Source of the DNA: Planctomycetota bacterium
Lineage (GTDB): Bacteria; Planctomycetota; Phycisphaerae; SM23-33
Assembly: GCA_009908915.1 (NCBI GenBank)
Contig: JAAAOJ010000039.1
Coordinates: 1 to 64,000, forward strand
DNA length: 64,000 nucleotides
Direction: 5' to 3'
Positions within the stretch are counted from its first letter, which is position 1. Each line of letters opens with the position of its first letter. The notes beneath the pieces were generated by a model that was given only the letters and a program-made list of their open reading frames with translations, did not search any database and was not told the origin of the DNA. Made by a program: the position numbers and the translations under genes. Below, one piece after another: positions 1-7,611 of this stretch.

Positions 1-327
1 CCTCGGCAACTCCGACTGCAGGAGGTTGGCCACGTAGAGCTGCCCGAGAAGCTGGATGGCCTCGCCCTGGGTGGGGGCGGCGTCGCCGAGTTGGTCGTTG
101 CAGGCTTCCCAGGCCTGCGAAACCGTCCTGCGCCCGTCGAGCAGACCCACAAAACGATAGGCCGGCTCACTTAGGCGCGAGAACTGGTTGCTGGCCGGGT
201 CCTGCAGGACGTGCCATGTCTGCCCGCGGAACTGCTGGCGGTAGACCTGTACGGTCGACCGCAGCCGCGGCTTGAGGGTGGCAACGCGATACCAGCTCTC
301 GGAGAATGTCGGACGATCAACGGCCAT
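1..327 (-). CDS. PqqD-like N-terminal domain protein, probably the start of an M50 peptidase (partial)
   Basis: This is an open frame of 109 codons read leftwards from an ATG at 327; it runs off the window edge. The visible part has the look of a PqqD-like winged-helix module: a WHVL-DPASNQF-RLSEPAY core followed by a LLDGRRTVSQAW stretch. In the related gene clusters I know, such a domain precedes a membrane M50 (site-2) metalloprotease and sits beside HlyD-type adaptors, exactly the neighbours found here. The peptidase part lies outside the window, so that assignment rests on context. It follows the GAF-HlyD gene after a 322-base gap and is probably part of the same functional cluster. Confidence 0.6.
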   Translation of the reverse strand, partial: MAVDRPTFSESWYRVATLKPRLRSTVQVYRQQFRGQTWHVLQDPASNQFSRLSEPAYRFVGLLDGRRTVSQAWEACNDQLGDAAPTQGEAIQLLGQLYVANLLQSELPR

Positions 328-649
328 GGTTGTCAGTCGTCAGTAGTCAGTCAGTACAAACTCAGATGCAGGAAGTAAGACGTCCGCGGTCGCTGGCAGC
401 CTGAATATCTACCCACAGAGACGCAGAGGTGTTTTCGCACAATACGTTACATCATATTTCGAACAAACAGGCTGTATTCTCACAGAACAACAGCCGAAGT
501 ATTCTTGTAAACTGCTTATCGGCAGCACTTTATCCCTTTGTCCTTTGTGCCCTCTGTGGCCATGAATTCTCTCGGCTAGCCGGCAGGCTTGTTCTCCAGG
601 CTCCTGGGCTCCTGGCGACGATGCACGGGCGAGGACTTTCAACCACTTC
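328..649. other. Non-coding gap, no gene seen
   Basis: This 322-base spacer lies between two minus-strand genes. Its edge near 331-356 is a low-complexity run of CAGT-rich words. The middle (about 420-540) is clearly poorer in GC than its surroundings. Phrases on the plus strand near 412-430 and 540-560 read like the cagag/ctctgtgg words that litter degenerate intergenic DNA in this type of genome. Short ORFs on both strands look non-coding. I see no terminator or tRNA. Confidence 0.5.
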
Positions 650-2548
650 CTACCACCAGAGCTTCATGCGGATCCAGTCAATGAGGTCGTGCGTCAGCAG
701 CCAGGCGTAGCTGCGTTCGCCAAGTTCGACCTTCGCCACGCCTTCCATGCCCGGCTTCCAGCGGGGCGGGATACTCTCCAGCTCGGCCCGGACGCGGAAG
801 ATATTCTTCTCCTCGACGACCTCAGCCACGGGATCGATGCGGACGATGGTGAACTCCACGTGCTGACCCGGCGCGCCGGTGGCAGCCAGCTCGCCGGTAT
901 CGCCGGGCTGGAGGTCGGCGATGTCCGACTCGTCGACGCGCAGTTCGGCCCGCATGGTCTCGATCGGCGCGACGACGAAGAGCACCTCGCGCTTCTCGAC
1001 CGGCCCGCGGACGCGTTTCTGCAGGTCGCCCTCGACGACCGTCCCGTCGATCGGGGCCGTCAGGCGTGCCTCGCGGATCTGGTACTCCAGCAGGCGCCGC
1101 TCGGCAAGCGTCTGGGCGAGTTTCGCTTCGGCGAGTTGGACCCTCGCGTAGGATTCCTCCTTGCGGTTCCAAGCTTCGCGGGCGATGTCGGCCTGCTTGC
1201 GGTACTCCACTTCTCGCCCTCGCACTTCCAGCAGTTGCTCCTGGAGCTTGGTGGTGTCGAGTTGGGCCAGCAGGTCACCCTCGCTCACTTCGTCGCCGAC
1301 ATCCACGTAGACCTCCATCAGCGTGCCGTCCTGCGGGGCCGAGACCTGGTACTGCTGGGCCGGTTCGATGGCGAACTGGGCCTCGACGGTATGCGTTCCT
1401 TTGGCGAAGACCAGGAACGCCAGCAGGCCGGTCAGCAGGATGACGATGAGCTTGACCCACGTGTGCTTCGGGCCGATGACGACGGCGGCGCCGTCGCGCA
1501 TCGACGAGGCCATCCGCGCACCGAACCAGCGATCGCGCTTCTGCAGTTCCACCAGTCGCGGCGTGCAGAGGTCGGCCGTCAGACGCAGCGTCTCGACGTC
1601 CTCGGCTGTCAGCGGCTTCTCGGGCGGGCGCTCGAGCGTCAGGACGGCCACGGGTTCGCCGTTCTGCCGAAGGGGCAGAGAGACCACCGCCGACGGCCCG
1701 TGCTGCGTGCCCAGGGTCTTGGCGGCCCGGCAGACGTAGGTGGCCTCATTGCCCGCGGGATAGACGATTTCCAGGTCCTGGTCGAGGCACTCTTCCATCG
1801 TGGCCTCGACGGCCTGGACGAGCTGCATGTTTCGCGTGAATTTCTCGGTGTGGCTCATGGCCTTGAGCTTGACGTTGCGTCCCTGCAGGAAGCCGATGCT
1901 CGCTCGCTGGGCCTGCCATTCCGAGCAGAGTTGGTTGCACATGGCCATGGCAGCCGCGGTAAACCGTGCGTGCTGATTGACGACGGCCAGCGACTCGACG
2001 GATTGCCTGAGCAGTTGGAGGTCGATTTCCCGTCGCTGAAGGCGTTGTCGCAACGTGTAGGTGTGCAGCAGGCCGCTGGTCAGCTCGAGACGTTCGGCCA
2101 CACGGTCGAGGCGGTCGCCCGCCCCTTCGAGATAGAACCCGCTCACGCCGATCGGGCCTTGCCCCGTGCGCAGCGGCAGCAGTATCAGGTGCCGTGCCGC
2201 CCCCTCGCCGTAGAGTTCTTCGCCGCCGTGCAGCGGACGGACGGCTGTCTGCCCGGACTGCAGAACGCCCTCGGCCGTCTCCACCATCTGGGCCAGCCAA
2301 CTCGGTGCGGTCTGGCCCTCCTTCATCGGTGGATAGACGGCGACGGGTTCGATGCCGCCTTCGGTCGGGCGCATTAACGCTGCGCCACGCGCGGCGACCA
2401 GCGCGCACTGCACGTTCAGCAGGTTGCCGAGGAACGCCTCGGGCGGGCCGTCGAAGGCGGCCAGGCGCTGAAGGGCCTCCGCCGGCGATGTCGGCGCCGA
2501 CTGCTGCTCGGCAGCGGGTCGGTCGGCGTGTTCACGGGTGACAGTCAT
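650..2548 (-). CDS. GAF-domain HlyD-family membrane fusion (adaptor) protein
   Basis: The 632-residue product has two halves. Residues 1-360 are soluble and contain GAF-like sensor sequence. One membrane helix follows at about 366-384 (rich in I, L, V and F). The rest is a periplasmic adaptor: a split biotinyl-lipoyl motif (APQDGT-EVYVDVGDEV, then the matching APIDGTVVEGD after a coiled coil at about 430-495) and a beta-barrel region. HlyD proteins link an inner-membrane exporter to the outer membrane. A long cytoplasmic GAF half is unusual and suggests export gated by a ligand. Its neighbours are a PqqD-like/M50 protein and a second HlyD protein; no ABC subunit is visible. The ATG at 2548 has only a weak upstream ribosome site, so the start is moderately sure. 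Confidence 0.8.
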   Translation of the reverse strand: MTVTREHADRPAAEQQSAPTSPAEALQRLAAFDGPPEAFLGNLLNVQCALVAARGAALMRPTEGGIEPVAVYPPMKEGQTAPSWLAQMVETAEGVLQSGQTAVRPLHGGEELYGEGAARHLILLPLRTGQGPIGVSGFYLEGAGDRLDRVAERLELTSGLLHTYTLRQRLQRREIDLQLLRQSVESLAVVNQHARFTAAAMAMCNQLCSEWQAQRASIGFLQGRNVKLKAMSHTEKFTRNMQLVQAVEATMEECLDQDLEIVYPAGNEATYVCRAAKTLGTQHGPSAVVSLPLRQNGEPVAVLTLERPPEKPLTAEDVETLRLTADLCTPRLVELQKRDRWFGARMASSMRDGAAVVIGPKHTWVKLIVILLTGLLAFLVFAKGTHTVEAQFAIEPAQQYQVSAPQDGTLMEVYVDVGDEVSEGDLLAQLDTTKLQEQLLEVRGREVEYRKQADIAREAWNRKEESYARVQLAEAKLAQTLAERRLLEYQIREARLTAPIDGTVVEGDLQKRVRGPVEKREVLFVVAPIETMRAELRVDESDIADLQPGDTGELAATGAPGQHVEFTIVRIDPVAEVVEEKNIFRVRAELESIPPRWKPGMEGVAKVELGERSYAWLLTHDLIDWIRMKLWW

Positions 2549-2562
2549 CGGTGCCTGTCGCC

Positions 2563-2934
2563 TTAACCGGCGCCCTGACGGCGCTTGCTGACGTCGAGCT
2601 GCAGTTCACCGAATTCCTGTTCGTGACGGCGGACGATCTGCCCGAGTGTCAGCGCCAGCCGCTTGGCGGAGTAGAGGTTCAGCACGATGCGGTTGGTGAC
2701 CTGGAAGGCGATCTCGGCGTCGTTTTGTCCCTCGCCGCCACCGATGGGGAAGTTGATGCCGAAGTCGATCATGAGTTCCTCGGCCGTCGCGTTGGCGCGG
2801 AAGGCATTGGCGTAGCTGGTCTCCATGTCGCTCTGGTTGACGCGGAGGCGAACCTGCCGTTGTCCGGTCTGCTCGCGAGCTTGATCTTCGGGGGCCTGGG
2901 CGTCATTGTTCTCGGGGGTGTTGGCTTCTGCCAT
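2563..2934 (-). CDS. DUF3467 family protein
   Basis: The 123-residue protein starts at the ATG at 2934. A longer upstream frame exists, but it lies inside the preceding gene in another frame and lacks family sequence. The core from about residue 40 matches DUF3467: YANAFRANATAEELMIDFG, then VTNRIVLNLYSAKRLALTLG and a final QEFGELQLDV. The family is small, soluble and of unknown role. The gene overlaps the end of the upstream HlyD gene by 32 bases and lies 14 bases before the GAF-HlyD gene, so the three are probably one operon. The N-terminal 30 residues are acidic and look disordered. Confidence 0.8.
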   Translation of the reverse strand: MAEANTPENNDAQAPEDQAREQTGQRQVRLRVNQSDMETSYANAFRANATAEELMIDFGINFPIGGGEGQNDAEIAFQVTNRIVLNLYSAKRLALTLGQIVRRHEQEFGELQLDVSKRRQGAG

Positions 2935-3862
2935 GGGTCGGTGCTCCTTTGGAGTCTTCTGGGGTTTGCGTTTGCTCGGATAAATCCAGGTCGGTTTCGT
3001 CGCGTCGTGTCGATGCAACCGTGCCTGTGGTGTCGTCGGTTGCGGCAGCCGTGCCGGGGCCGAACGTGACGGTGACGTGCTCGCCGGCGGGTCGCTGCTG
3101 CGGGTTGGGGACTTCAACGCGGACAATGAGAGTTCCGCTGGCGGCGTCGGCGACGGCCGCCTTGTGAATCACCTTGCCCTTCAGCACGGAACGGTCCTGC
3201 AGCGTCACGGTGGCAGCCTGGTCGGGCTGGAGCTTTGCGGCGTCGGCGAGGGGGACTGGCACATCGATCCACAACGGATCGAGCTTGACGATCTTGACGG
3301 CCGGCTCCAGGCGGTCGACGGCCTCGCCGACTTCGACCTCGATGCCTTCGACCACCCCGGCGATGGGACTTTCAAGCTTCATACGGTCGAGGCCCTTGCG
3401 GGCTTCGGCGTAGTCGACCGCGGCCTGTGCGTGTTCGAACTTTGCCAGATCCAGCGACAGCTCGCCGATGATCTTCTCCAGCCTCGCCTGTTCGATTTCC
3501 CATTTCGTGGCGACGTTTTTGCGACCCAGGTCTTCCATGCGTTCGAGGTCGACGTTCTTCTGGGCGAGCTGAGCGGCGGCAGCCTTGATGCGCGTGTCGT
3601 TCTCGGCCTCGGCTTTGAGCTTCTGGAGGCGGATACGTTCGAGTTTGTCATCGAGCTTCACCACGACCTGTTTCGGCGTGACCGTCTGGCCATCCTTGAC
3701 CGCTACCTCCGCGACCTTGCCCGACATGACGAACGAGAGCGTGACAACTTTGGACGGGCGCGTGATGGCGTGATGATCCGTGCGGCGCCGTGTGTCCTGT
3801 GCCGACGCCGTCAGGCCGCCGAATCCCGCCGCCAGGATGCATATCCATGCGAGGTGTCTCAT
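2903..3862 (-). CDS. Secreted HlyD/RND-type efflux adaptor
   Basis: The start chosen is the ATG at 3862, because it begins a clean signal peptide (MRHLAW, hydrophobic run, TASAQ cleavage-like end); the frame is open further upstream but that part is not protein-like. The mature 297-residue protein has a lipoyl half-motif (SGKVAEVAVKDGQTV), a charged coiled coil (about 80-160), the second lipoyl half (ESPIAGVVEGIEVEVGEAV) and a barrel domain. The C-terminal 35 residues are Thr/Asp-rich and low complexity. It is the first gene of the leftward cluster with the DUF3467 and GAF-HlyD genes. The substrate cannot be told from sequence. Confidence 0.8.
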   Translation of the reverse strand: MRHLAWICILAAGFGGLTASAQDTRRRTDHHAITRPSKVVTLSFVMSGKVAEVAVKDGQTVTPKQVVVKLDDKLERIRLQKLKAEAENDTRIKAAAAQLAQKNVDLERMEDLGRKNVATKWEIEQARLEKIIGELSLDLAKFEHAQAAVDYAEARKGLDRMKLESPIAGVVEGIEVEVGEAVDRLEPAVKIVKLDPLWIDVPVPLADAAKLQPDQAATVTLQDRSVLKGKVIHKAAVADAASGTLIVRVEVPNPQQRPAGEHVTVTFGPGTAAATDDTTGTVASTRRDETDLDLSEQTQTPEDSKGAPTHGRSQHPREQ

Positions 3863-4018
3863 TGTCTCTCTCACGATCGTCAGTTCCGTCGATTCCCAGG
3901 TTGTCGAGTTGTATGACCGTACAGGATAAACACATGCATCCGACTTTGGAAGTGATTTGTGATAATCCCGTGGCTGCATAGCCGGCGCCGGCGAAATGCC
4001 GCGAAGGCGGCAGACGCT

Positions 4019-4046
4019 TTGCCTCCGGGCAACAGCGCGGTATGAT
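4019..4046 (+). promoter_or_regulatory. Promoter for selA-selB
   Basis: TTGCCT (4019-4024) and TATGAT (4041-4046) are separated by 16 bases. The transcript would start about 10 bases before the selA ATG, right at the GGAGGTG ribosome site (4052-4058). The hexamers and the 16-base spacer match the other housekeeping promoters in the window. Confidence 0.6.
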
Positions 4047-4061
4047 TCGCCGGAGGTGAAC

Positions 4062-5468
4062 ATGAACCAGCCGGAACAACAGCAACTGTTGCGTCATCTG
4101 CCGGGCGTGGACGCCGTGCTGCAGCATCAGCAGGTTGTTGCCTGGCAGCGGCGGCATCCGCGGGCGTTGGTGGTCGACGTCGTTCGCCAGGCCGTCAACG
4201 AGGTTCGCCGTGAGATCCTCGCCGGCCGAATCACCTGTGCCGACCACGTCGATCAGGACGCCGTTGCGGCCCGGGCCGGTGACATCCTGGCCCACCGCAC
4301 CCAGCCGCACGTGCGCGGAGCCATCAACGCCACCGGCATTATCCTTCACACTGCGCTTGGCCGAGCCGTCTGGGCGGATGGCGTGGTCGACGGCCTCGCC
4401 AGTGAACTCAAGGGCTACTGTACGCTGGCGATTGATCGCGAGAGCGGCAAGCGGTCGGAGCGACATGAGCGGCTGGAGTATATCCTGACCGAGATGACCG
4501 GCGCCGAGGCCTCGGTCGTGGTCAACAACAACGCCGCCGCGACGATGCTTGTGCTGGCTGCCATGGCCGGTGGTGGCGAGTGCATCGTCTCGCGTGGGCA
4601 GCTTATCGAGATCGGCGGCTCGTTCCGTCTGCCGGACGTCATGCAACTTTCGCGGGCGCGGCTGCACGAGGTCGGTACGACCAACCGCACGCACCTGCGC
4701 GACTATGCCGCCGCGATCAACGACGACACGCGGGCCATTCTCCGCGTGCATCCGAGCAACTACCGGATCATGGGCTTCGCGGGTCAGCCGAGCCTCGATG
4801 ACCTTGTCGGCCTGGCCCACGAGAACGACCTGCCGCTGATCGACGATCTCGGCGCGGGCGCGCTGATCCGTCTCGAAGAGTTCGGCCTGCCGCACGAGCC
4901 GACGATGGCCGAGAGCATCAAGGCCGGCGCGGATATCGTGCTCGCCAGTGCCGACAAGCTCATCGGAGCGGCCCAAGGCGGCGTGATCGTCGGGCGGCTG
5001 GATCTGATACGGACAATCCGCAGGCATCCGCTGTATCGCGCGATGCGGGTTGACAAGAGCTGCCTCATGGTGCTGGAGCGGACGCTGATGCTCTTTCGCG
5101 ACATCGACCGCCTAAAACGCGACCACCCGACCTATCGCATGCTGGCCGCCTCCGCCGTCGATCTGCAGACACGTGCCGAAGCCCTTGCCGTCGCCATCGG
5201 CGCCGAGGCCCCGACGGTGCGGACCGAGGTCGTCGAGTCCGTGGGCTATCTCGGCAGCGGTTCGCTGCCGATGGAAAAACTGACCGGCTGGGCGGTCGCC
5301 GTCGACGCCGACGGCGTCGAAGCCGGCGAACTTGCCCGGCGCCTCCGCATGGACGACGCCTGCGTCTTCGGCCGCATCGACAACCATCGCCTCATTCTCG
5401 ACTGCCGTACGCTGGGCGACACCGACGTGCCCGCCATTGCCGCCGCCCTTGGACGCTGCACCGCATGA
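4062..5468 (+). CDS. selA: L-seryl-tRNA(Sec) selenium transferase
   Basis: SelA is the PLP enzyme that converts Ser-tRNA(Sec) to Sec-tRNA(Sec) using selenophosphate. The 468-residue length is normal for the family. Visible landmarks are RGAINATGIILHTALGRA near the N-terminal third, the EASVVVNNNAAAT segment and the PLP-lysine motif SADKLIGAAQGG at about residues 290-300. The ATG at 4062 has a strong GGAGGTG site; an upstream in-frame start at 3996 precedes the promoter and is rejected. The gene overlaps selB by four bases (ATGA), so the two are translationally coupled. selD and the tRNA-Sec gene lie nearby. Confidence 0.97.
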   Translation: MNQPEQQQLLRHLPGVDAVLQHQQVVAWQRRHPRALVVDVVRQAVNEVRREILAGRITCADHVDQDAVAARAGDILAHRTQPHVRGAINATGIILHTALGRAVWADGVVDGLASELKGYCTLAIDRESGKRSERHERLEYILTEMTGAEASVVVNNNAAATMLVLAAMAGGGECIVSRGQLIEIGGSFRLPDVMQLSRARLHEVGTTNRTHLRDYAAAINDDTRAILRVHPSNYRIMGFAGQPSLDDLVGLAHENDLPLIDDLGAGALIRLEEFGLPHEPTMAESIKAGADIVLASADKLIGAAQGGVIVGRLDLIRTIRRHPLYRAMRVDKSCLMVLERTLMLFRDIDRLKRDHPTYRMLAASAVDLQTRAEALAVAIGAEAPTVRTEVVESVGYLGSGSLPMEKLTGWAVAVDADGVEAGELARRLRMDDACVFGRIDNHRLILDCRTLGDTDVPAIAAALGRCTA

Positions 5469-7408
5469 GCGACGCCCGCAAGAACATCATGCTCGGCACG
5501 GCCGGCCACGTCGACCACGGCAAGACGGCCCTGGTGACACTGCTGACCGGTTGCGACACCGACCGCCTGCGCGAGGAGAAGCAGCGCGGGCTGACGATTG
5601 AACTCGGTTTTGCCCCGTGTACGATGGCTGACGAGCGGATCGTCGGCGTCGTCGACGTGCCCGGCCACGTGGGCTTCATCAAGAACATGGTCGCCGGGGC
5701 GCACGGCATTGACGTGGTGATCCTGATCGTCGCCGCCGATGACGGCGTGATGCCCCAGACCCGCGAGCATCTCGACATCCTCACACTCATGGGCTGCCGC
5801 CGCGGCGTGGTGGCCCTCACGAAGATCGATCTCATCGACGAGGCGTTGCGCGAGATGGCCGTCCGTGAGGCGCGCGAATTCCTGTCCGGAACTTTTCTGG
5901 CCGGCGCGCCGATCTGCCCGGTCAGCAGTATCACCGGCGAGGGCTTCGGCGAGTTCTCCACCGCCCTCAACGCCGCCGTCGCCGCCACCGAGCCGCTGGC
6001 CGGCGAGGGCCTGTTCCGCCTGTGGGTCGAACGCGTCTTCAACATCAAGGGCTTCGGCACGGTGGTCTCGGGCATCCCCCGCAGCGGCGAGGTCCGCGTG
6101 GGCCAGCGCCTGCGTCTGCTGCCGTGCGAGCGGGCAGTGCGCGTCCGGTCCATGCAGGTCTACGGCCAGGATGCCGAGGTCGGCCGGGCCGGCGAGTGCG
6201 TGGCCCTGAACCTGCTGGACGTTGAGGCCGGGCAGATCGACCGAGGCATGGTCCTGACCGGCGCCGAGTGCTTTCGGGCCGTCGAGATGTTCGAGGCCGC
6301 TTTGGCCTTGCTGCCGTCGGCGCCGTCGCTGAAGGACAACGCGGAGGTCCACCTGCACGTCGGGACGGCCGAGAGCATGGCCCGCGTGGCAAACCTCGCC
6401 GGCGAGAAGGCCGTCGCGTCGGGCGGAGAGGCGCTGGTGCAGATACGCATGATCTCATCGGTGCCGGTGGCTATCGGCGAGCGGTTCGTGATTCGTGGGA
6501 CAGGCACGCAAGGGCGGCTGACAACGCTCGGCGGCGGGCGTATCCTGGGCGTCAGCGACACCAAGCTGCGTCGCAAGCGGCCGTGGACGCTGGAGCAACT
6601 GGCCGCCCGGCGCGACGCGATTGACGATCCCTTCGCGTGGGTGCTCGAAGTGCTGGGCGAGGCGGACGCGGCCTTGAGTAGCGACGAACTGGCCCGGCGC
6701 TGTCAGATGCCGGTCGACATGGTGTCGGATTTGCTGGACGACGCCGTCGCCGAGGGTCAGGCCGTGGCTGCGTGCGGCGGCAAGTTCGTCCACGTCGACC
6801 GCCAGGCCGCGACGGCCGAGACGTTGGTCGCAGCGTTGCAGGCCTTTCACGCCGCCCACCCGCGGCGCAACGGCGCGCCGATCGGTATACTGCTGAGTGA
6901 TAGCGGCGCCGGCCTCCGCGCCGCCGCCGTTGAGAAGTGTCTCGCCGACGGTCGTGTCAAACAGCGCGATAACCTCCTGGCCCTCGTCGGCTACGGTGCG
7001 CAGCTCAGCGATGCCGACCGCACGCTCGCCGGCGAGATCGAGTCCACGCTCGCCGAGGCGGGTCTGGAGCCCCCGCGGCCGGACGAACTGGCCGAGCAAC
7101 TCGGCGCGGCTCACGACCGCCTCGAGGCCATGCTGCAGTTGCTCTGCGACGAGGGCCGCGTCGTGCGACTCGACGAGAAGGTCGCCATGGCCCCGGGCGC
7201 CCTCGACCGCGCGCGGCAGGTCGTGCTGGACCTCTTCACTCAAGGGAGCGGTTTTGAGACGGTGGCCTTCCGTGACGCGCTCGGTGTCAGCCGCAAGTAC
7301 GCCGTGCCGCTGCTGGATTACTTCGACACACAGAATCTCACCGTTCGCACCGGCAACCGCCGCACGCCGGGGGTCGAAGCCCGTCGGCTGCTGGGCGAGG
7401 GGGCGTGA
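5465..7408 (+). CDS. selB: Selenocysteine-specific elongation factor SelB
   Basis: SelB delivers Sec-tRNA to UGA codons marked by a SECIS hairpin. The 647-residue product begins with the GTPase domain (G1 AGHVDHGKTAL; G3 DVPGHVGFI; G4 TKID). EF-Tu-like beta-barrel domains follow. The C-terminal 250 residues have winged-helix character, which in characterised SelB proteins binds the SECIS RNA. Such a full-length C-terminus means this cell should use hairpin-directed UGA recoding. Translation is coupled to selA by the ATGA overlap. Confidence 0.97.
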   Translation: MSDARKNIMLGTAGHVDHGKTALVTLLTGCDTDRLREEKQRGLTIELGFAPCTMADERIVGVVDVPGHVGFIKNMVAGAHGIDVVILIVAADDGVMPQTREHLDILTLMGCRRGVVALTKIDLIDEALREMAVREAREFLSGTFLAGAPICPVSSITGEGFGEFSTALNAAVAATEPLAGEGLFRLWVERVFNIKGFGTVVSGIPRSGEVRVGQRLRLLPCERAVRVRSMQVYGQDAEVGRAGECVALNLLDVEAGQIDRGMVLTGAECFRAVEMFEAALALLPSAPSLKDNAEVHLHVGTAESMARVANLAGEKAVASGGEALVQIRMISSVPVAIGERFVIRGTGTQGRLTTLGGGRILGVSDTKLRRKRPWTLEQLAARRDAIDDPFAWVLEVLGEADAALSSDELARRCQMPVDMVSDLLDDAVAEGQAVAACGGKFVHVDRQAATAETLVAALQAFHAAHPRRNGAPIGILLSDSGAGLRAAAVEKCLADGRVKQRDNLLALVGYGAQLSDADRTLAGEIESTLAEAGLEPPRPDELAEQLGAAHDRLEAMLQLLCDEGRVVRLDEKVAMAPGALDRARQVVLDLFTQGSGFETVAFRDALGVSRKYAVPLLDYFDTQNLTVRTGNRRTPGVEARRLLGEGA

Positions 7409-7452
7409 GACTTTGTTTTTGGCAGCGGGGCCCGCTTTCTCTACCATGCTCG

Positions 7453-7474
7453 GGAAGGAGAAGCTATGAAGTGA
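7453..7474 (+). promoter_or_regulatory. Two-codon leader ORF (Met-Lys-UGA) in the selD leader
   Basis: A strong ribosome site, GGAAGGAG (7453-7460), stands five bases before ATG-AAG-TGA (7466-7474). The frame then stays open until TAA at 7619-7621, overlapping the selD start. A 7-bp hairpin begins 21 bases after the UGA. This is either a minimal regulatory uORF or the start of a small recoded peptide. The sequence facts are direct; the role is inference. Confidence 0.4.
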
Positions 7475-7495
7475 GCCATCCCGGCTCGGAGTGAC

Positions 7496-7519
7496 GATTC
7501 TGACTGTAGTGACAGAATC
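7496..7519 (+). promoter_or_regulatory. Hairpin after the leader UGA, SECIS-like
   Basis: GATTCTG (7496-7502) pairs perfectly with CAGAATC (7513-7519). Inside the loop AC/GT can pair too, leaving a UGUA apex. The stem starts 21 bases after the leader UGA, a spacing seen for bacterial SECIS elements. In E. coli a SECIS-like hairpin in the selAB leader binds SelB and lowers expression, so a similar loop is possible here. Confidence 0.35.
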
Positions 7520-7564
7520 AGGATCGTTCCCCCTTACAGCAGGAAACGACATGACACCGAAGTA

Positions 7565-7607
7565 GGTTGTCCGTCCGCCGGTCGGGCGGCGACCGGCGAG
7601 GACAACC
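7565..7607 (+). promoter_or_regulatory. Strong hairpin over the selD ribosome site
   Basis: Two perfect stems stack: GGTTGTCC/GGACAACC (8 bp, outer) and CGCCGGTCG/CGACCGGCG (9 bp, inner), with a GTC/A internal bulge and a 5-base loop. The only candidate ribosome site of selD, GAGG at 7598-7601, lies in the 3' arm, and the ATG follows 4 bases after the stem. Translation of selD should therefore need this stem to be opened. There is no T-run, so it is not a terminator. Confidence 0.5.
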
Positions 7608-7611
7608 CCTT

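Noticed and set aside
409-710. Frames in the 328-649 gap
   Set aside because: They follow common degenerate intergenic words on both strands and match no family.
689-2377. A 562-codon plus-strand frame
   Set aside because: It is antisense to the GAF-HlyD gene and shows no family motif; similar shadows occur opposite most genes here.
3997-4012. Hairpin TGCCGC-GAAG-GCGGCA upstream of selA as a SECIS-like regulator
   Set aside because: It lies before the predicted -35 box (4019), so it would not be in the mRNA unless a further upstream promoter exists. Kept only as a possibility.
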